Assembly: GCA_964528035.1 (NCBI GenBank)
Contig: CAZGQY010000019.1
Location: 1 to 36,316, forward strand
Length of the DNA stretch: 36,316 nt
DNA from: CAZGQY01 sp964528035
GTDB taxonomy: Bacteria; Pseudomonadota; Gammaproteobacteria; Methylococcales; UBA1147
Reading direction: 5' to 3'
Shown here: positions 24,198 to 33,460 of the stretch, piece by piece
Layout of the letters: each line of letters begins with the position of its first letter
How positions within the stretch are numbered: position 1 is the first letter of the stretch
The notes under the pieces: generated by a model
Databases searched by the model: none
What the model saw: only the letters and a program-made list of their open reading frames with translations
What the model was told of the DNA's origin: nothing
Position numbers and translations under genes: made by a program

Positions 24198-25091
24198 ATG
24201 AGCCCACGGCATTTTATTACTCTGCTGGATTTAAGTTGCGACGAGCTGCGCAACCTGATTCAGCGTGGAATTGAACTTAAGAAACTTACTGACAGAAATT
24301 ATGAACCCTTAAAGAATAAGGTTTTAGCGATGATTTTTGAAAAATCATCGACTCGCACACGTATATCTTTCGAAACCGGCATGGCACATTTTGGCGGCAA
24401 AGCCATATTTCTGCCACCAAGGGATACTCAACTGGGACGTGGAGAACCGATCGAAGATAGTGCGCGGGTCATTTCAGGAATGGTCGACTGCGTGATGATG
24501 CGTACACACAGCCACGAAACTATCTCTACTTTTTCAAAATTTGCCTCAGTTCCTGTTATCAATGGACTATCTGACCTCTTTCACCCATGCCAGCTACTTG
24601 CTGACATGCAAACATTTTTCGAGCATCGAGGTGAGATTTCAGGGAAGACTGTCGCATGGATAGGAGACGGCAATAACATGTGCTATTCGTATATCAATGC
24701 TTCTAAATTACTTGATTTCAATTTACACATCGCCTGTCCTGCAGACTATCAGCCCGATAAAAAGCTGGTCAATGACAATCCAAGAGTAAAGACTTTTTCG
24801 ACTGTCGCCGAAGCCGCAACCAATGCTGACCTGATTGCAACTGATGTCTGGACCAGCATGGGACAAGAAACCGAGCAAAATCATAGAAAAGAGGCCTTCT
24901 CAAATTTCTGCGTTAGCCAACACACCATGGAACTGGCTAATCCTGACTGTCTGTTTATGCACTGCTTACCCGCCCATCGAGGAGAAGAAGTCAGCGCAGC
25001 AGTTATAGACGGGCCACAAAGCGTTGTTTGGGACGAAGCTGAAAACCGCCTACATGCACAAAAAGCATTACTCGAATTTTTATTACCTTAA
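24198..25091 (+). CDS. argF: ornithine carbamoyltransferase
   Basis: This 297-residue enzyme makes citrulline from ornithine and carbamoyl phosphate. The carbamoyl-phosphate motif SSTRTR is near residue 50, HPCQLLADMQT near 128, WIGDGNNMCYS near 153 and the ornithine-binding HCLPAHRGEEV near 254. All are intact. The length is at the short end of the anabolic enzyme's range. It follows argD after four bases and shares its transcript. The downstream SH3-domain gene is 156 bases away with its own promoter-like region, so argF is probably the last gene of the argDF unit. Confidence 0.96.
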   Translation: MSPRHFITLLDLSCDELRNLIQRGIELKKLTDRNYEPLKNKVLAMIFEKSSTRTRISFETGMAHFGGKAIFLPPRDTQLGRGEPIEDSARVISGMVDCVMMRTHSHETISTFSKFASVPVINGLSDLFHPCQLLADMQTFFEHRGEISGKTVAWIGDGNNMCYSYINASKLLDFNLHIACPADYQPDKKLVNDNPRVKTFSTVAEAATNADLIATDVWTSMGQETEQNHRKEAFSNFCVSQHTMELANPDCLFMHCLPAHRGEEVSAAVIDGPQSVVWDEAENRLHAQKALLEFLLP

Positions 25092-25247
25092 GAGATTGGG
25101 TGATTTTCAGATTTGAAACGCATTTGACTCAACTGTTTCCAAGCATTCAAATCGAACAGAGACCTTGTATCAAAGTGCTAATTCGGCAATGATGTAGCAT
25201 TGTTTTATTTGACGGGTTCTTAGCCTGTTAAACAGACTGGAGTCTGC

Positions 25248-25916
25248 ATGAAAATTACTACTTTAATCTTTTTTATCACCGCGTCATTTACCTCGTATGC
25301 CGCCAAAACTGTCTATGTCACGGACAAACTGGAAATTCTTTTGAGAAGTGGCCAGGGCACAGAATTCAAGATTATTACAAGTCTTGAAACCGGTACGCCT
25401 TTAACAGTATTAAAAACCGACAAAGTAACTGGCTGGACAAAAGTGAAGTCGGATAGTGCAGAGGTAGGATGGGTATTAACTCGTTTTTTGACCGAAGAAC
25501 CGGTCGCCAGTATTTTACTGGAATCCACAACAAAAAAAATGAACGATCTAAACGTTAGTAACACCAAGATTAATGACGCACTTGAAAGTTTGAGAGCCAG
25601 TAATACACAGAGCAAAAGTGAGATGAAAAGTCTCACTACGGAAAAAAACAAACTCTTGCATCGACTCAATACAGTTAAAGATGCATCTGCAAATGCAGTT
25701 CGAATTTTAAATGAACGCGACCACCTGCAAGAACGCGTCATTAACCTGGAACGCGAATTACAGAAAACCAAGAGAGATAAACAAACTCTGCAAGACAGTT
25801 CCTCACAGGATTGGTTCATGAAAGGGGCTGGCGTATTGTTCGCGGGAATGATATTAGGACTTGTTTTACCCAAGCTCAGCTGGAAAAGAAAAGCAAACAG
25901 CTGGGATTCATTTTAG
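25248..25916 (+). CDS. TIGR04211-type SH3-domain membrane protein
   Basis: This 222-residue protein has a signal peptide (residues 1-19), a bacterial SH3 domain at about 20-88 (KTVYVTDKLEILLRSGQG, then LETGTPLTVL and VGWVLTRFL), a long coiled coil (about 95-185), and a C-terminal membrane helix (GVLFAGMILGLVLP, near residue 200) followed by basic residues. This layout, a periplasmic SH3 domain held to the inner membrane by a coiled coil, is that of a family I recall as TIGR04211, to which E. coli YgiM belongs. Its function is unresolved; cell-wall binding is plausible. The start is supported by CTGGAG five bases before the ATG. It stands between argF and ilvD. Confidence 0.88.
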   Translation: MKITTLIFFITASFTSYAAKTVYVTDKLEILLRSGQGTEFKIITSLETGTPLTVLKTDKVTGWTKVKSDSAEVGWVLTRFLTEEPVASILLESTTKKMNDLNVSNTKINDALESLRASNTQSKSEMKSLTTEKNKLLHRLNTVKDASANAVRILNERDHLQERVINLERELQKTKRDKQTLQDSSSQDWFMKGAGVLFAGMILGLVLPKLSWKRKANSWDSF

Positions 25917-25966
25917 ATCTATATCCCTTTCTTAACTAACATAGCCTGCCCTGGAGTTGCAATCCC

Positions 25967-27685
25967 ATGTCCAGTCCTGAAGACAAAAACAACCGTAAAT
26001 TTTCCTCAGTCGTCGTCAATGGAATGGAGCGAGCGCCTAGTCGCGCAATGCTTCATGCAGTAGGCTTCAAAAAGTCCGATTTCCAAAAACCTCAGGTGGG
26101 GATTGCATCAACCTGGAGTATGGTCACCCCGTGTAATATGCATATTAACCGACTGGCTGAAAACGCCGCCCAGGGAGTGGACACACACGACGGTAAAGCG
26201 ATTATTTTTAATACCATAACAATTTCCGACGGTATTTCCATGGGAACCGAAGGCATGAAATACTCTCTGGTTTCCCGGGAAGTCATTGCCGATTCAATTG
26301 AAACTGTTGTAGCCTGCCAGGGATTTGATGGGGTTGTCGCGATCGGAGGATGCGACAAGAACATGCCGGGATGTCTGATCGCGCTAGCACGCTTGAACAG
26401 ACCCGCAGTATTTGTTTATGGGGGCACGATATTGCCCGGTTGCCATAAAGAAAAAAACCTGGATATTGTTTCCGTTTTCGAAGCCGTCGGCGCACGGGCA
26501 AACAATAAAATTGACGACGCAGAGCTTGAAAGTATAGAAGCCAAAGCCATTCCTGGAGCAGGCTCATGCGGTGGAATGTACACCGCAAACACAATGGCAT
26601 CGGCAATTGAAGCGTTGGGCATGAGTCTGCCTGACAGTTCTGCCCAAACAGCCATATCAGAGGACAAAAAACTGGATTGTGAGAAAGCCGGAGAAGCCGT
26701 TCTTCAGCTCATCGATCAAGACATCAAACCTCTGGACATCATGACCCGCAAAGCATTTGAAAATGCAATTACTATCGTTATCGGTCTTGGTGGATCCACC
26801 AACGCTGTACTCCATCTACTCGCAATGGCGAATGCTGCAGACGTCGACATCACACTGGACGACTTTACTCGAATTGGCAAACGTGTACCGATGCTCGCGG
26901 ATTTAAAGCCCAGTGGACGCTATTCAATGGCCGAATTGATCGAAATTGGAGGCATTCAGCCGCTGATGAAAATGTTTCTGGATAATGGCTTGCTTCATGG
27001 TGATTGCCTCACCGTTACCGGAAAAACAATCGCCGAAAATCTGGAAAAGATTCAGCCTTACCCAGACAACCAGGATATGATCCGACCTTTATCTGACCCG
27101 ATAAAAAAAGACAGTCACCTGGTCATATTACGTGGCAACTTGGCGGCGGAAGGTGCTGTTGCAAAAATCACCGGCAAAGAAGGTCTTTTGTTTACCGGAC
27201 CTGCTCGAGTCTTCGATTGTGAAGAAGATGCTTTGAAAAATATTTTAGATGATTCAATAAAAGCCGGGGATATCATCGTGATTCGATACGAAGGACCTAC
27301 AGGCGGACCGGGAATGCGTGAAATGCTTTCACCCACCGCTGCGGTAATGGGTAAAGGTCTCGGTTCGACAGTTGCATTGATTACTGACGGCCGATTCTCC
27401 GGCGGTACACATGGGTTCGTTGTTGGCCATATCACTCCGGAAGCCTTCACTGGTGGAGCACTGGCTATCGTCGAAGAGGGCGACAGCATTACGATTGACG
27501 CCGAAAATAACGAACTGGTATTAAATCTTAGCGACAAACTAATCGCCACCCGCCTGGCCACCTGGAAACAACCAAAACCAGCGTATACGCGGGGTGTATT
27601 GGCAAAATATGCGAAATTGGTTTCTTCGGCATCGTTTGGTGCTGTCACTGACGACAACCTGCACCCGGAAACTGCCGATAAATAG
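25967..27685 (+). CDS. ilvD: dihydroxy-acid dehydratase
   Basis: This 572-residue iron-sulfur enzyme dehydrates dihydroxy acids in the synthesis of valine, leucine and isoleucine. The cluster-binding cysteines are visible in TPCNMHI near residue 56, GGCDKNMPGC near 128 and GSCGGMYTANTM near 201. The C-terminal domain contains YEGPTGGPGMREML near 443 and DGRFSGGTHGFVVGH near 472, with the catalytic serine. The length and sequence fit the type of about 560 residues rather than the 616-residue form of E. coli. CTGGAG precedes the ATG. It lies between the SH3 gene and argE with 90 bases before argE; other ilv genes are absent. Confidence 0.97.
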   Translation: MSSPEDKNNRKFSSVVVNGMERAPSRAMLHAVGFKKSDFQKPQVGIASTWSMVTPCNMHINRLAENAAQGVDTHDGKAIIFNTITISDGISMGTEGMKYSLVSREVIADSIETVVACQGFDGVVAIGGCDKNMPGCLIALARLNRPAVFVYGGTILPGCHKEKNLDIVSVFEAVGARANNKIDDAELESIEAKAIPGAGSCGGMYTANTMASAIEALGMSLPDSSAQTAISEDKKLDCEKAGEAVLQLIDQDIKPLDIMTRKAFENAITIVIGLGGSTNAVLHLLAMANAADVDITLDDFTRIGKRVPMLADLKPSGRYSMAELIEIGGIQPLMKMFLDNGLLHGDCLTVTGKTIAENLEKIQPYPDNQDMIRPLSDPIKKDSHLVILRGNLAAEGAVAKITGKEGLLFTGPARVFDCEEDALKNILDDSIKAGDIIVIRYEGPTGGPGMREMLSPTAAVMGKGLGSTVALITDGRFSGGTHGFVVGHITPEAFTGGALAIVEEGDSITIDAENNELVLNLSDKLIATRLATWKQPKPAYTRGVLAKYAKLVSSASFGAVTDDNLHPETADK

Positions 27686-27775
27686 CGGAACCACTAACGG
27701 GACATATGATCAAATGAACGAAAAATGATACCAAGACCGCATTCCTTCACATCACCCCCTGGCTACACCTAAGCC

Positions 27776-28939
27776 ATGAGCACCCAGCTACCTAAGCTGT
27801 TGTCGCGAATGGGTCGCCTGATTGAGTCCCCATCAATCAGTAGCGCAGAAAACACCATTGATCAAAGTAATTTCGGTGTCATAAATTTGCTTGCTGAATG
27901 GCTGGAAACGCTCAAGTTTAACGTCCGCATCATCCCCGTAAGCCCCGGTAAGGCGAACCTGATTGCAACCTTGGGAGAGTCAGACAAACACACTGGCCTG
28001 GTGCTTTCCGGACATACTGACACAGTACCATTTGATGACGGCCGCTGGACAGTTGACCCATTTAAGTTAACCGAAAAAAACCAACGACTGTATGGCCTGG
28101 GCAGTGTTGATATGAAATCCTTTTTCGCTGTTGCGCTGGAAGCCGTCCAGGCATTCGAATCCGAAAAGTTCAAGCGACCCCTCGTCATCGTCGCAACCGC
28201 CGATGAAGAAAGCAGTATGTCAGGAGCCAAATTATTACTAGAACAAGGTATTCGTCTGGGCAAGTATGCGGTTATTGGTGAACCCACTCGGCTGAAACCG
28301 GTTCGCATGCATAAAGGGGTCATGATGGAATCGATTGTGGTGACCGGAAAATCCGGACATTCCAGCAATCCGGCTCTTGGTGCAAATGCTCTGGAAGGCA
28401 TGCACACAGTTATCTCTGAATTACTTCGATGGCGTCTGGATCTTCAGCAATCCAATCAGAACGAATTTTTTGAAGTTGCAGTTCCGACAATGAATCTCGG
28501 TTCCATCCGTGGTGGCGACAATCCAAACCGAATCTGCGCACATTGCGAAACTCAGATTGACATCCGCCCGTTACCGGGAATGAATATCGTTGAATTAAGA
28601 GAAATACTCGCCCACAGACTCGAGTCTGTGCTAGAAAGTAACCCGCTGTTGAGTCTCAATATTAAACCACTGTTTGAAGGCGTACCCGCATTCGAAACAC
28701 CACCTGGGTCAGATTTCGTCAAAGCTTGTGAAAAATTCGCAGGTCACAATGCAGAGGCGGTCGCTTTTGCTACCGAAGCGCCTTACCTTTCACAACTTGG
28801 CATGCAAACAGTTGTCATGGGACCCGGAGCCATCGATCAGGCACACCAACCTGATGAATATTTATCACTCGATCAAGTTAATCCTGCTATCGCGCTTTAT
28901 AAAAGTTTAATCCACCAGTTTTGTATTGTAGACGACTAA
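27776..28939 (+). CDS. argE: acetylornithine deacetylase
   Basis: This 387-residue M20-family metallohydrolase removes acetate from N-acetylornithine to give ornithine, the fifth step of the linear arginine pathway. The metal ligands are visible: His in LSGHTDTVPFD near residue 79, Asp in GLGSVDMKSFFA near 112, Glu-Glu in TADEESSMSG near 143, Glu in VIGEPT near 168, and a late His near 360 (DQAHQPDEY). The dimerisation domain at 180-290 has GKSGHSSNPALGANALEGM. The length is that of ArgE. No good ribosome-binding site precedes the ATG. It is followed by argA after one base, so argE and argA are cotranscribed. Confidence 0.95.
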   Translation: MSTQLPKLLSRMGRLIESPSISSAENTIDQSNFGVINLLAEWLETLKFNVRIIPVSPGKANLIATLGESDKHTGLVLSGHTDTVPFDDGRWTVDPFKLTEKNQRLYGLGSVDMKSFFAVALEAVQAFESEKFKRPLVIVATADEESSMSGAKLLLEQGIRLGKYAVIGEPTRLKPVRMHKGVMMESIVVTGKSGHSSNPALGANALEGMHTVISELLRWRLDLQQSNQNEFFEVAVPTMNLGSIRGGDNPNRICAHCETQIDIRPLPGMNIVELREILAHRLESVLESNPLLSLNIKPLFEGVPAFETPPGSDFVKACEKFAGHNAEAVAFATEAPYLSQLGMQTVVMGPGAIDQAHQPDEYLSLDQVNPAIALYKSLIHQFCIVDD

Positions 28940-28940
28940 A

Positions 28941-30254
28941 GTGAATACCAAGAAACCCTTCCTGCAATGGTTCAGAGACTCAGCTCCTTATATTCATGCA
29001 CACCGCAACCACACATTCGTAGTCTATTTCAGTGGTGAAGCTGTATCGTCTCCAGAGTTTGCAAATAGTATTCACGACTTTGCTCTATTAAACAGCCTGG
29101 GTATTCGACTGGTGCTGGTTCACGGAATCAGACCCCAGGTTGAACAACGACTACTCACGGCAAATGAGCATTCGCTCTATCACCAGAACATCCGGATCAC
29201 AGATCATGCTGCGTTGCAATGCGTAAAAGAAGCAGCAGGAACTATACGAGTCGAATTGGAAGCAATGCTCTCCATGGGCTTATCAAACTCCCCAATGTCT
29301 GGAGCAAAATTACGTGTAGCATCCGGGAATTTCGTAACCGCCCAGCCCATCGGAATTCGAGAGGGCATAGATTATGCCTATACCGGGGAGGTGCGACGCA
29401 TTGATTCAGACGCAATCCATGAAAAGCTGGAACAAAATAATATCATTCTGGTTTCTCCTGTTGGTTATTCGCCAACCGGAGAAACTTTTAATTTATCCGC
29501 TGAGAATGTCGCCGCTAAAGTCGCCATAGCACTTGACGCCAGCAAATTGATATTGTTAACCGAATCAGGAATCCCCTCTGACGAATATGGAAATTCGATC
29601 AAACAGTTAACTACTTTGGAAACACGACAAATACTTCTATCGCCTAATGATTTCGACGCTGATTTACAACGCAATTTATACACTGCTGTATCTGCCTGCG
29701 AATCAGGTGTTTCACGGACACACCTGGTCTGCAGAAAAACAGACGGGGCATTACTCCAGGAATTATTTACCCACGATGGAATTGGTACTCTAGTCAGTTC
29801 GTCGGCTTTTGAAAACTTGAGAACGGCTACTTTGCTTGACGTAGCCGGTATTCTTGATCTTATAACTCCTCTGGAGCAAAATGGAACCTTAGTTGTAAGA
29901 TCAAGGGAAATACTGGAAATGGAAATCAGCTCTTTTACAGTAATCGACAGAGACGGATTAATCATCGGTTGTGCCGCACTCTATAGTTGGGATAACGAGC
30001 GATCAGGAGAACTAGCCTGTATCATGGTTCATTCTGAATATCGAGATGAATCAAGAGCCGAAACACTTTTGAATCACATTCAGGATAAAGCAAAAGCCCA
30101 ACAGCTTTTGTCTATTTTCGCTTTGACCACTCAAACCACTCATTGGTTTCTGGAGCATGGCTTCGAATATGGCACATTAAATGACCTGCCTTCAGAAAAA
30201 CAAAAATTGTACAATTATCGGAGAAATTCCAAAATCCTGGTTAAAACGCTATAA
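28941..30254 (+). CDS. argA: N-acetylglutamate synthase (amino-acid N-acetyltransferase)
   Basis: This 437-residue enzyme acetylates glutamate to start arginine synthesis. The N-terminal part (1-285) is an amino acid kinase-like domain (FVVYFSGEAV, then LVLVHGIRPQVEQRL, and VGYSPTGETFNLSAENVA). The C-terminal part (about 290-437) is a GNAT domain (FTVIDRDGLIIGCAALYSW, then LACIMVHSEYRDESRAETLL). This is the classical ArgA of Gammaproteobacteria, usually feedback-inhibited by arginine through the kinase-like domain. The start is GTG, one base after the argE stop, which implies coupled translation. Having both ArgA and ArgE means the organism uses the linear route rather than ArgJ recycling. 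Confidence 0.96.
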   Translation: MNTKKPFLQWFRDSAPYIHAHRNHTFVVYFSGEAVSSPEFANSIHDFALLNSLGIRLVLVHGIRPQVEQRLLTANEHSLYHQNIRITDHAALQCVKEAAGTIRVELEAMLSMGLSNSPMSGAKLRVASGNFVTAQPIGIREGIDYAYTGEVRRIDSDAIHEKLEQNNIILVSPVGYSPTGETFNLSAENVAAKVAIALDASKLILLTESGIPSDEYGNSIKQLTTLETRQILLSPNDFDADLQRNLYTAVSACESGVSRTHLVCRKTDGALLQELFTHDGIGTLVSSSAFENLRTATLLDVAGILDLITPLEQNGTLVVRSREILEMEISSFTVIDRDGLIIGCAALYSWDNERSGELACIMVHSEYRDESRAETLLNHIQDKAKAQQLLSIFALTTQTTHWFLEHGFEYGTLNDLPSEKQKLYNYRRNSKILVKTL

Positions 30255-30547
30255 TCCCGAAGGACGGAATTAATTTAGGAATTTGGTTTAGTGCCAAAAT
30301 ATGAGCATAGAAGCTCCGTTACGCGGAAAACAGAACAATCACACGTGCAGCAACCGTGTGATACACAGAATCATAACAACGTTAAAAGCTAACCATTGCG
30401 GACGCGTGCACACTGCTAAATCCTTTAGGTTTCCACTAGTCTGTAACAATACCCAGTCGACGAGCCCTGATAAAATCGTGCCTGGCAAACTGAATTATTT
30501 AAATAATTGGCAAAGCAACGCGTATAGACTTTTGCAGGAGGCAGGCT
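30255..30547. other. 293-bp spacer between argA and cpdA
   Basis: A weak open frame at 30301-30564 is not supported. A 7-bp hairpin (TCACACG at 30339-30345, CGTGTGA at 30355-30361) lies in the middle; it has no U-run. The end holds GGAGGCAGG, the ribosome-binding site of cpdA. A promoter for cpdA is expected here, but I cannot single it out. Confidence 0.4.
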
Positions 30548-31387
30548 ATGGCATTGCAGTCTAGTTTACAATTGCACAAAGATGCTGGGTCAGACTCCAG
30601 ACCACTGCGAATCGTTCAAATATCCGATACACATATACTTTCCCAAGCTGACAAATCTTTATTGGGAGTCAATACTGAAGAAAGTTTTCTCGCTGTGGTC
30701 GAATTAGTCAAACAACAGGCTTTTCCTCCCGATTTAATCGTCCTCACAGGAGATCTCGCACAAGAACCAGGTATCAACGCTTACTCCAGACTCAAGCTAA
30801 TGTTAACAGATCTGAAAGTACCCTGTGTTTGTTTGCCGGGTAACCATGATGAAGGCCTGCTTATGGTTCAACACTTACACAGTAATAACATTTATTGCGT
30901 CACTCAAGTATTGGCTGGAAACTGGCAGCTCATCTGCCTGGATAGTTCATTGGAAGGCAGCGAAGGAGGCCACCTTTCAGAGGAAACACTGCAATTGTTA
31001 AGCACTTATCTGCAACAACATTCACAGAAACCTACGCTTGTCTTTCTCCATCACCACCCTATTTTGATCGGTAGCCACTGGCTGGATACCATGGCTATCG
31101 ATAATGCAGATCAATTTTTTAAGATCCTGAACAAACACCCTCAGGTTTCCGGGATTGCATTCGGGCACATTCATCAAATTGTAGATACACGCTATCAAAA
31201 TGTTCGCATCCTTGGAGCGCCCTCATCATGTTTCCAGTTCAAGCCAAATTGTGATGATTTCGTACTGGACAATAAACCTCCCGGTTACCGGGAAATCACG
31301 TTGTACCCGAATGGTCAAATCGAAACATCAGTCAGTCGTATAGCCAACCTTCCTCCCGGACTGGACTTTTCCAGCCCGGGATATTAA
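30548..31387 (+). CDS. cpdA: cAMP phosphodiesterase CpdA
   Basis: This 279-residue calcineurin-like phosphoesterase should hydrolyse 3',5'-cyclic AMP to AMP. All metal-binding motifs are in order: QISDTHI near residue 24, LTGDLAQ near 66, LPGNHDE near 97, FLHHHPI near 174 and AFGHIHQ near 214. The length matches CpdA (about 275). AGGAGGCAGGCT before the ATG is an excellent ribosome-binding site and fixes the start. It is followed by the convergent rppH gene. A class III cyclase sits 2.5 kb downstream, so synthesis and removal of the second messenger are encoded close together. Confidence 0.93.
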   Translation: MALQSSLQLHKDAGSDSRPLRIVQISDTHILSQADKSLLGVNTEESFLAVVELVKQQAFPPDLIVLTGDLAQEPGINAYSRLKLMLTDLKVPCVCLPGNHDEGLLMVQHLHSNNIYCVTQVLAGNWQLICLDSSLEGSEGGHLSEETLQLLSTYLQQHSQKPTLVFLHHHPILIGSHWLDTMAIDNADQFFKILNKHPQVSGIAFGHIHQIVDTRYQNVRILGAPSSCFQFKPNCDDFVLDNKPPGYREITLYPNGQIETSVSRIANLPPGLDFSSPGY

Positions 31388-31544
31388 CTATCGCTTCAAC
31401 TCGATATTTACGAGTTCAGCACGAATAGCACCCATTTACGTGGCTACACTCACTTAGCGCCCCCTGAAAACCGATTCAATAAATTCGGCAGAAGAGGAAT
31501 ATCAACACTCAAACAGTACAAGCTGGCAGATGTTAGCGGATTCT

Positions 31545-32081
31545 CTATTCTCGAACCGCTTCTTTGTATTCTCCTGACAGATACCCTTCGGCACTGACCG
31601 AAATTGAATTCGATACCAACATTCCCCCCAATTCTGTAAGTGCTTTTTTATACACATCCCTTTTAAAAAACACCACTTCACCGACCGGATACCAAAAATC
31701 CACCCAACGCCAACCATCAAATTCCGGTTTTTCAGAACAATCAAATCGAACACAGTGCTCACGAGAAACCATCTTCAAAATAAACCACAATTGTTTTTGG
31801 CCAATACAGACAGGAAACGAATGCTTTCTGATATATCGATCCGGTAAATCATAATGCAACCATTTCTGAGTCCGTCCTATGATTTCTACGTGTTCAGACC
31901 GCAAGCCAATTTCTTCGTATAACTCCCGAAACATCGCTTGCACTGGCTTTTCATTCTTCTTAATTCCGCCTTGGGGAAACTGCCATGAATCCATACCTGC
32001 GCGCCTTGCCCAAAACAAGCGCCCATCTTCATTGCACAGAACTATCCCCACATTATGCCGGTATCCTTGTGAATCGATCAT
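31545..32081 (-). CDS. rppH: RNA pyrophosphohydrolase RppH
   Basis: This 178-residue Nudix hydrolase removes pyrophosphate from the 5' end of mRNA and so triggers decay by RNase E. It opens with MIDSQGYRHNVGIVLCNEDG and FWARRAGMDSWQFPQGGI, as RppH does. The Nudix box is GGIKKNEKPVQAMFRELYEE followed by IGL (about residues 37-59), with all acidic metal ligands. A late FDGWRWVDFWYPVGEVVFFKRDVYKKAL matches the family too. The length is close to the E. coli protein. CAGGG stands before the ATG. It is divergent from the HAD phosphatase gene. In many relatives rppH precedes ptsP, which is not seen here. Confidence 0.96.
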   Translation of the reverse strand: MIDSQGYRHNVGIVLCNEDGRLFWARRAGMDSWQFPQGGIKKNEKPVQAMFRELYEEIGLRSEHVEIIGRTQKWLHYDLPDRYIRKHSFPVCIGQKQLWFILKMVSREHCVRFDCSEKPEFDGWRWVDFWYPVGEVVFFKRDVYKKALTELGGMLVSNSISVSAEGYLSGEYKEAVRE

Positions 32082-32263
32082 TACTCATACCCTGAAACGA
32101 TTAGACCAATAAAAACAGCCTAAAGTGAAATACTACGAACATCAACCACTATATCGGAATTAATGCCTAATTTTTTCATAACTCCGCTCAATACGCCAGA
32201 AATGCATTTACTTTTTTGGTGAATTCTCTATTCTTGGCCAATTTTATCGAAATGATGGTAGCC

Positions 32264-32947
32264 ATGAGCTTAGCAATTTTTGATCTTGACAACACACTTA
32301 TCAGTGGTGACAGTGACTATCTCTGGGGGGAATTTCTGGTTGAGCAGGGAATCGTTGATCGGAATTATTATGAAAAAACCAACGCCCAATTTTACGACGA
32401 CTATTGCCACGGAACACTGGATATAGAAAAATTCTTACATTTTGCACTGACACCGCTTGCAGAGAACAATCCAGAACAACTATTCAAGTGGAGAACCCAA
32501 TTTCTGGAGAAAAAAATAAAGCCTATAATGCTTTCCTCTGCTAAAAATCTCATTCAACAACATCGGGCATCAGGAGACACCTTGTTGGTTGTTACCGCCA
32601 CCAATCAATTTGTCACTGAACCCATTGTCGAACTTTATGGAATTCCTAATTTAATCGCAACAATTCCAGAATTTAAGAACGGTCGTTTCACCGGAGACTT
32701 TAGCGGTATTCCCTGTTTTCAGAAAGGTAAAATCCAACGTCTCGAACAATGGTTGAAAAACACCACACATAGTTGCGAAGACAGCTGGTTTTACAGTGAC
32801 TCACATAACGACCTTCCCTTACTGGAGTATGTGCGGAACCCTGTTGCGGTGGATCCTGATGCTAAACTCAGAAAAATTGCAATGCAGAAAGATTGGCCCA
32901 TAATCAGTCTTCGTGGTAATGAGCCACCAATTAAATTGAACCAATAA
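32264..32947 (+). CDS. HAD-IB family phosphatase
   Basis: This 227-residue hydrolase has the nucleophile and acid-base aspartates in FDLDNTLISGDSD near residue 7, the motif 2 threonine in LLVVTATNQF near 112, a lysine in PCFQKGKIQRLEQW near 155, and the metal-binding motif 4 SDSHNDLPLLEYV near 177. The helical cap (about 20-95) is the C1 type of the subgroup that includes phosphoserine phosphatase and CicA. I chose the ATG at 32264 because the family begins a few residues before the first motif; the longer frame would start from TTG. The natural substrate cannot be read. In many relatives this gene is next to rppH, as here. Confidence 0.88.
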   Translation: MSLAIFDLDNTLISGDSDYLWGEFLVEQGIVDRNYYEKTNAQFYDDYCHGTLDIEKFLHFALTPLAENNPEQLFKWRTQFLEKKIKPIMLSSAKNLIQQHRASGDTLLVVTATNQFVTEPIVELYGIPNLIATIPEFKNGRFTGDFSGIPCFQKGKIQRLEQWLKNTTHSCEDSWFYSDSHNDLPLLEYVRNPVAVDPDAKLRKIAMQKDWPIISLRGNEPPIKLNQ

Positions 32948-32980
32948 TGGTAACTACTTACCCCCTAATCGAAACAGCCC

Positions 32981-33080
32981 TCTATGGGAGATCTGTGGAG
33001 GAAGTGTATGCGGCAGGGAAGCCGCATCCAAGCCTACAAGGATGTATTTATGGCGTCTTCCGGAACAGATCTCCCATAGA
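32981..33080. repeat. cloverleaf-like palindromic repeat element
   Basis: A perfect 16-bp inverted repeat, TCTATGGGAGATCTGT and ACAGATCTCCCATAGA, encloses a second stem (GGAAG with CTTCC). Inside are the hairpin ATGCGGC-AGGGAA-GCCGCAT and an alternative CATCC/GGATG stem. The phrase AAGCCTACAAGGATGTATTT in the centre is one I recall from intergenic repeats scattered in several gammaproteobacterial genomes. It follows the HAD gene by 33 bases and may end transcription. Confidence 0.65.
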
Positions 33081-33157
33081 CGGGCGAACAGTTACCAATA
33101 ATGTATATATTCTAGGAATGTATAAAACAATCGTAACGGAATATTCAGGAGCAACAC

Positions 33158-33460
33158 ATGAAGCACTACGGTTTATTACTACTCGGAATCTGGTTGATTA
33201 GCCACCATTTGCTACAACTAATAAGCTTCCATTTTAGCCACGACAAATTTCTCTTAACATGTATTGCATTGACTGCCGGGATACTGCTACTGGTGCATGA
33301 ACTTAGAGCAAAATTGGAAAGCATTGGAACACTACTTCTTGGCTTATGGTTAATTATCGGTGCAAGTATCACTCTCTTTAAATTTTCTTTTCCATCAAGT
33401 CAGTTGGTTATGGCTATTCTTGCATCGCTGGCGGGACTTTTATTAATAATAAGGAAATAG
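33158..33460 (+). CDS. four-helix membrane protein built from two repeats
   Basis: This 100-residue protein is almost entirely hydrophobic, with four predicted membrane helices. Its two halves repeat each other: GLLLLGIWLI then FHFSHDKFLLTCIALTAGIL in the first, and GTLLLGLWLI then FKFSFPSSQLVMAILASLAG in the second. A basic and acidic turn (HELRAKLES) joins the halves. The repeat implies gene duplication of a two-helix unit. I do not recognise a named family and there is no catalytic motif. CAGGAG six bases before the ATG supports translation. It lies between the two palindromic repeat elements. Confidence 0.75.
   Translation: MKHYGLLLLGIWLISHHLLQLISFHFSHDKFLLTCIALTAGILLLVHELRAKLESIGTLLLGLWLIIGASITLFKFSFPSSQLVMAILASLAGLLLIIRK

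Noticed and set aside
30361..30385. CRP binding site upstream of cpdA
   Set aside because: TGTGA is present at 30356-30361, but the second half-site is at the wrong distance and does not match TCACA.
30301..30564. 87-codon open frame between argA and cpdA
   Set aside because: No ribosome-binding site, residue composition unlike a folded protein, and its end overlaps the well-supported start of cpdA.
32947..33201. 84-codon open frame after the HAD gene
   Set aside because: It runs through the cloverleaf-like repeat and into the membrane protein gene; its sequence is explained by the repeat.
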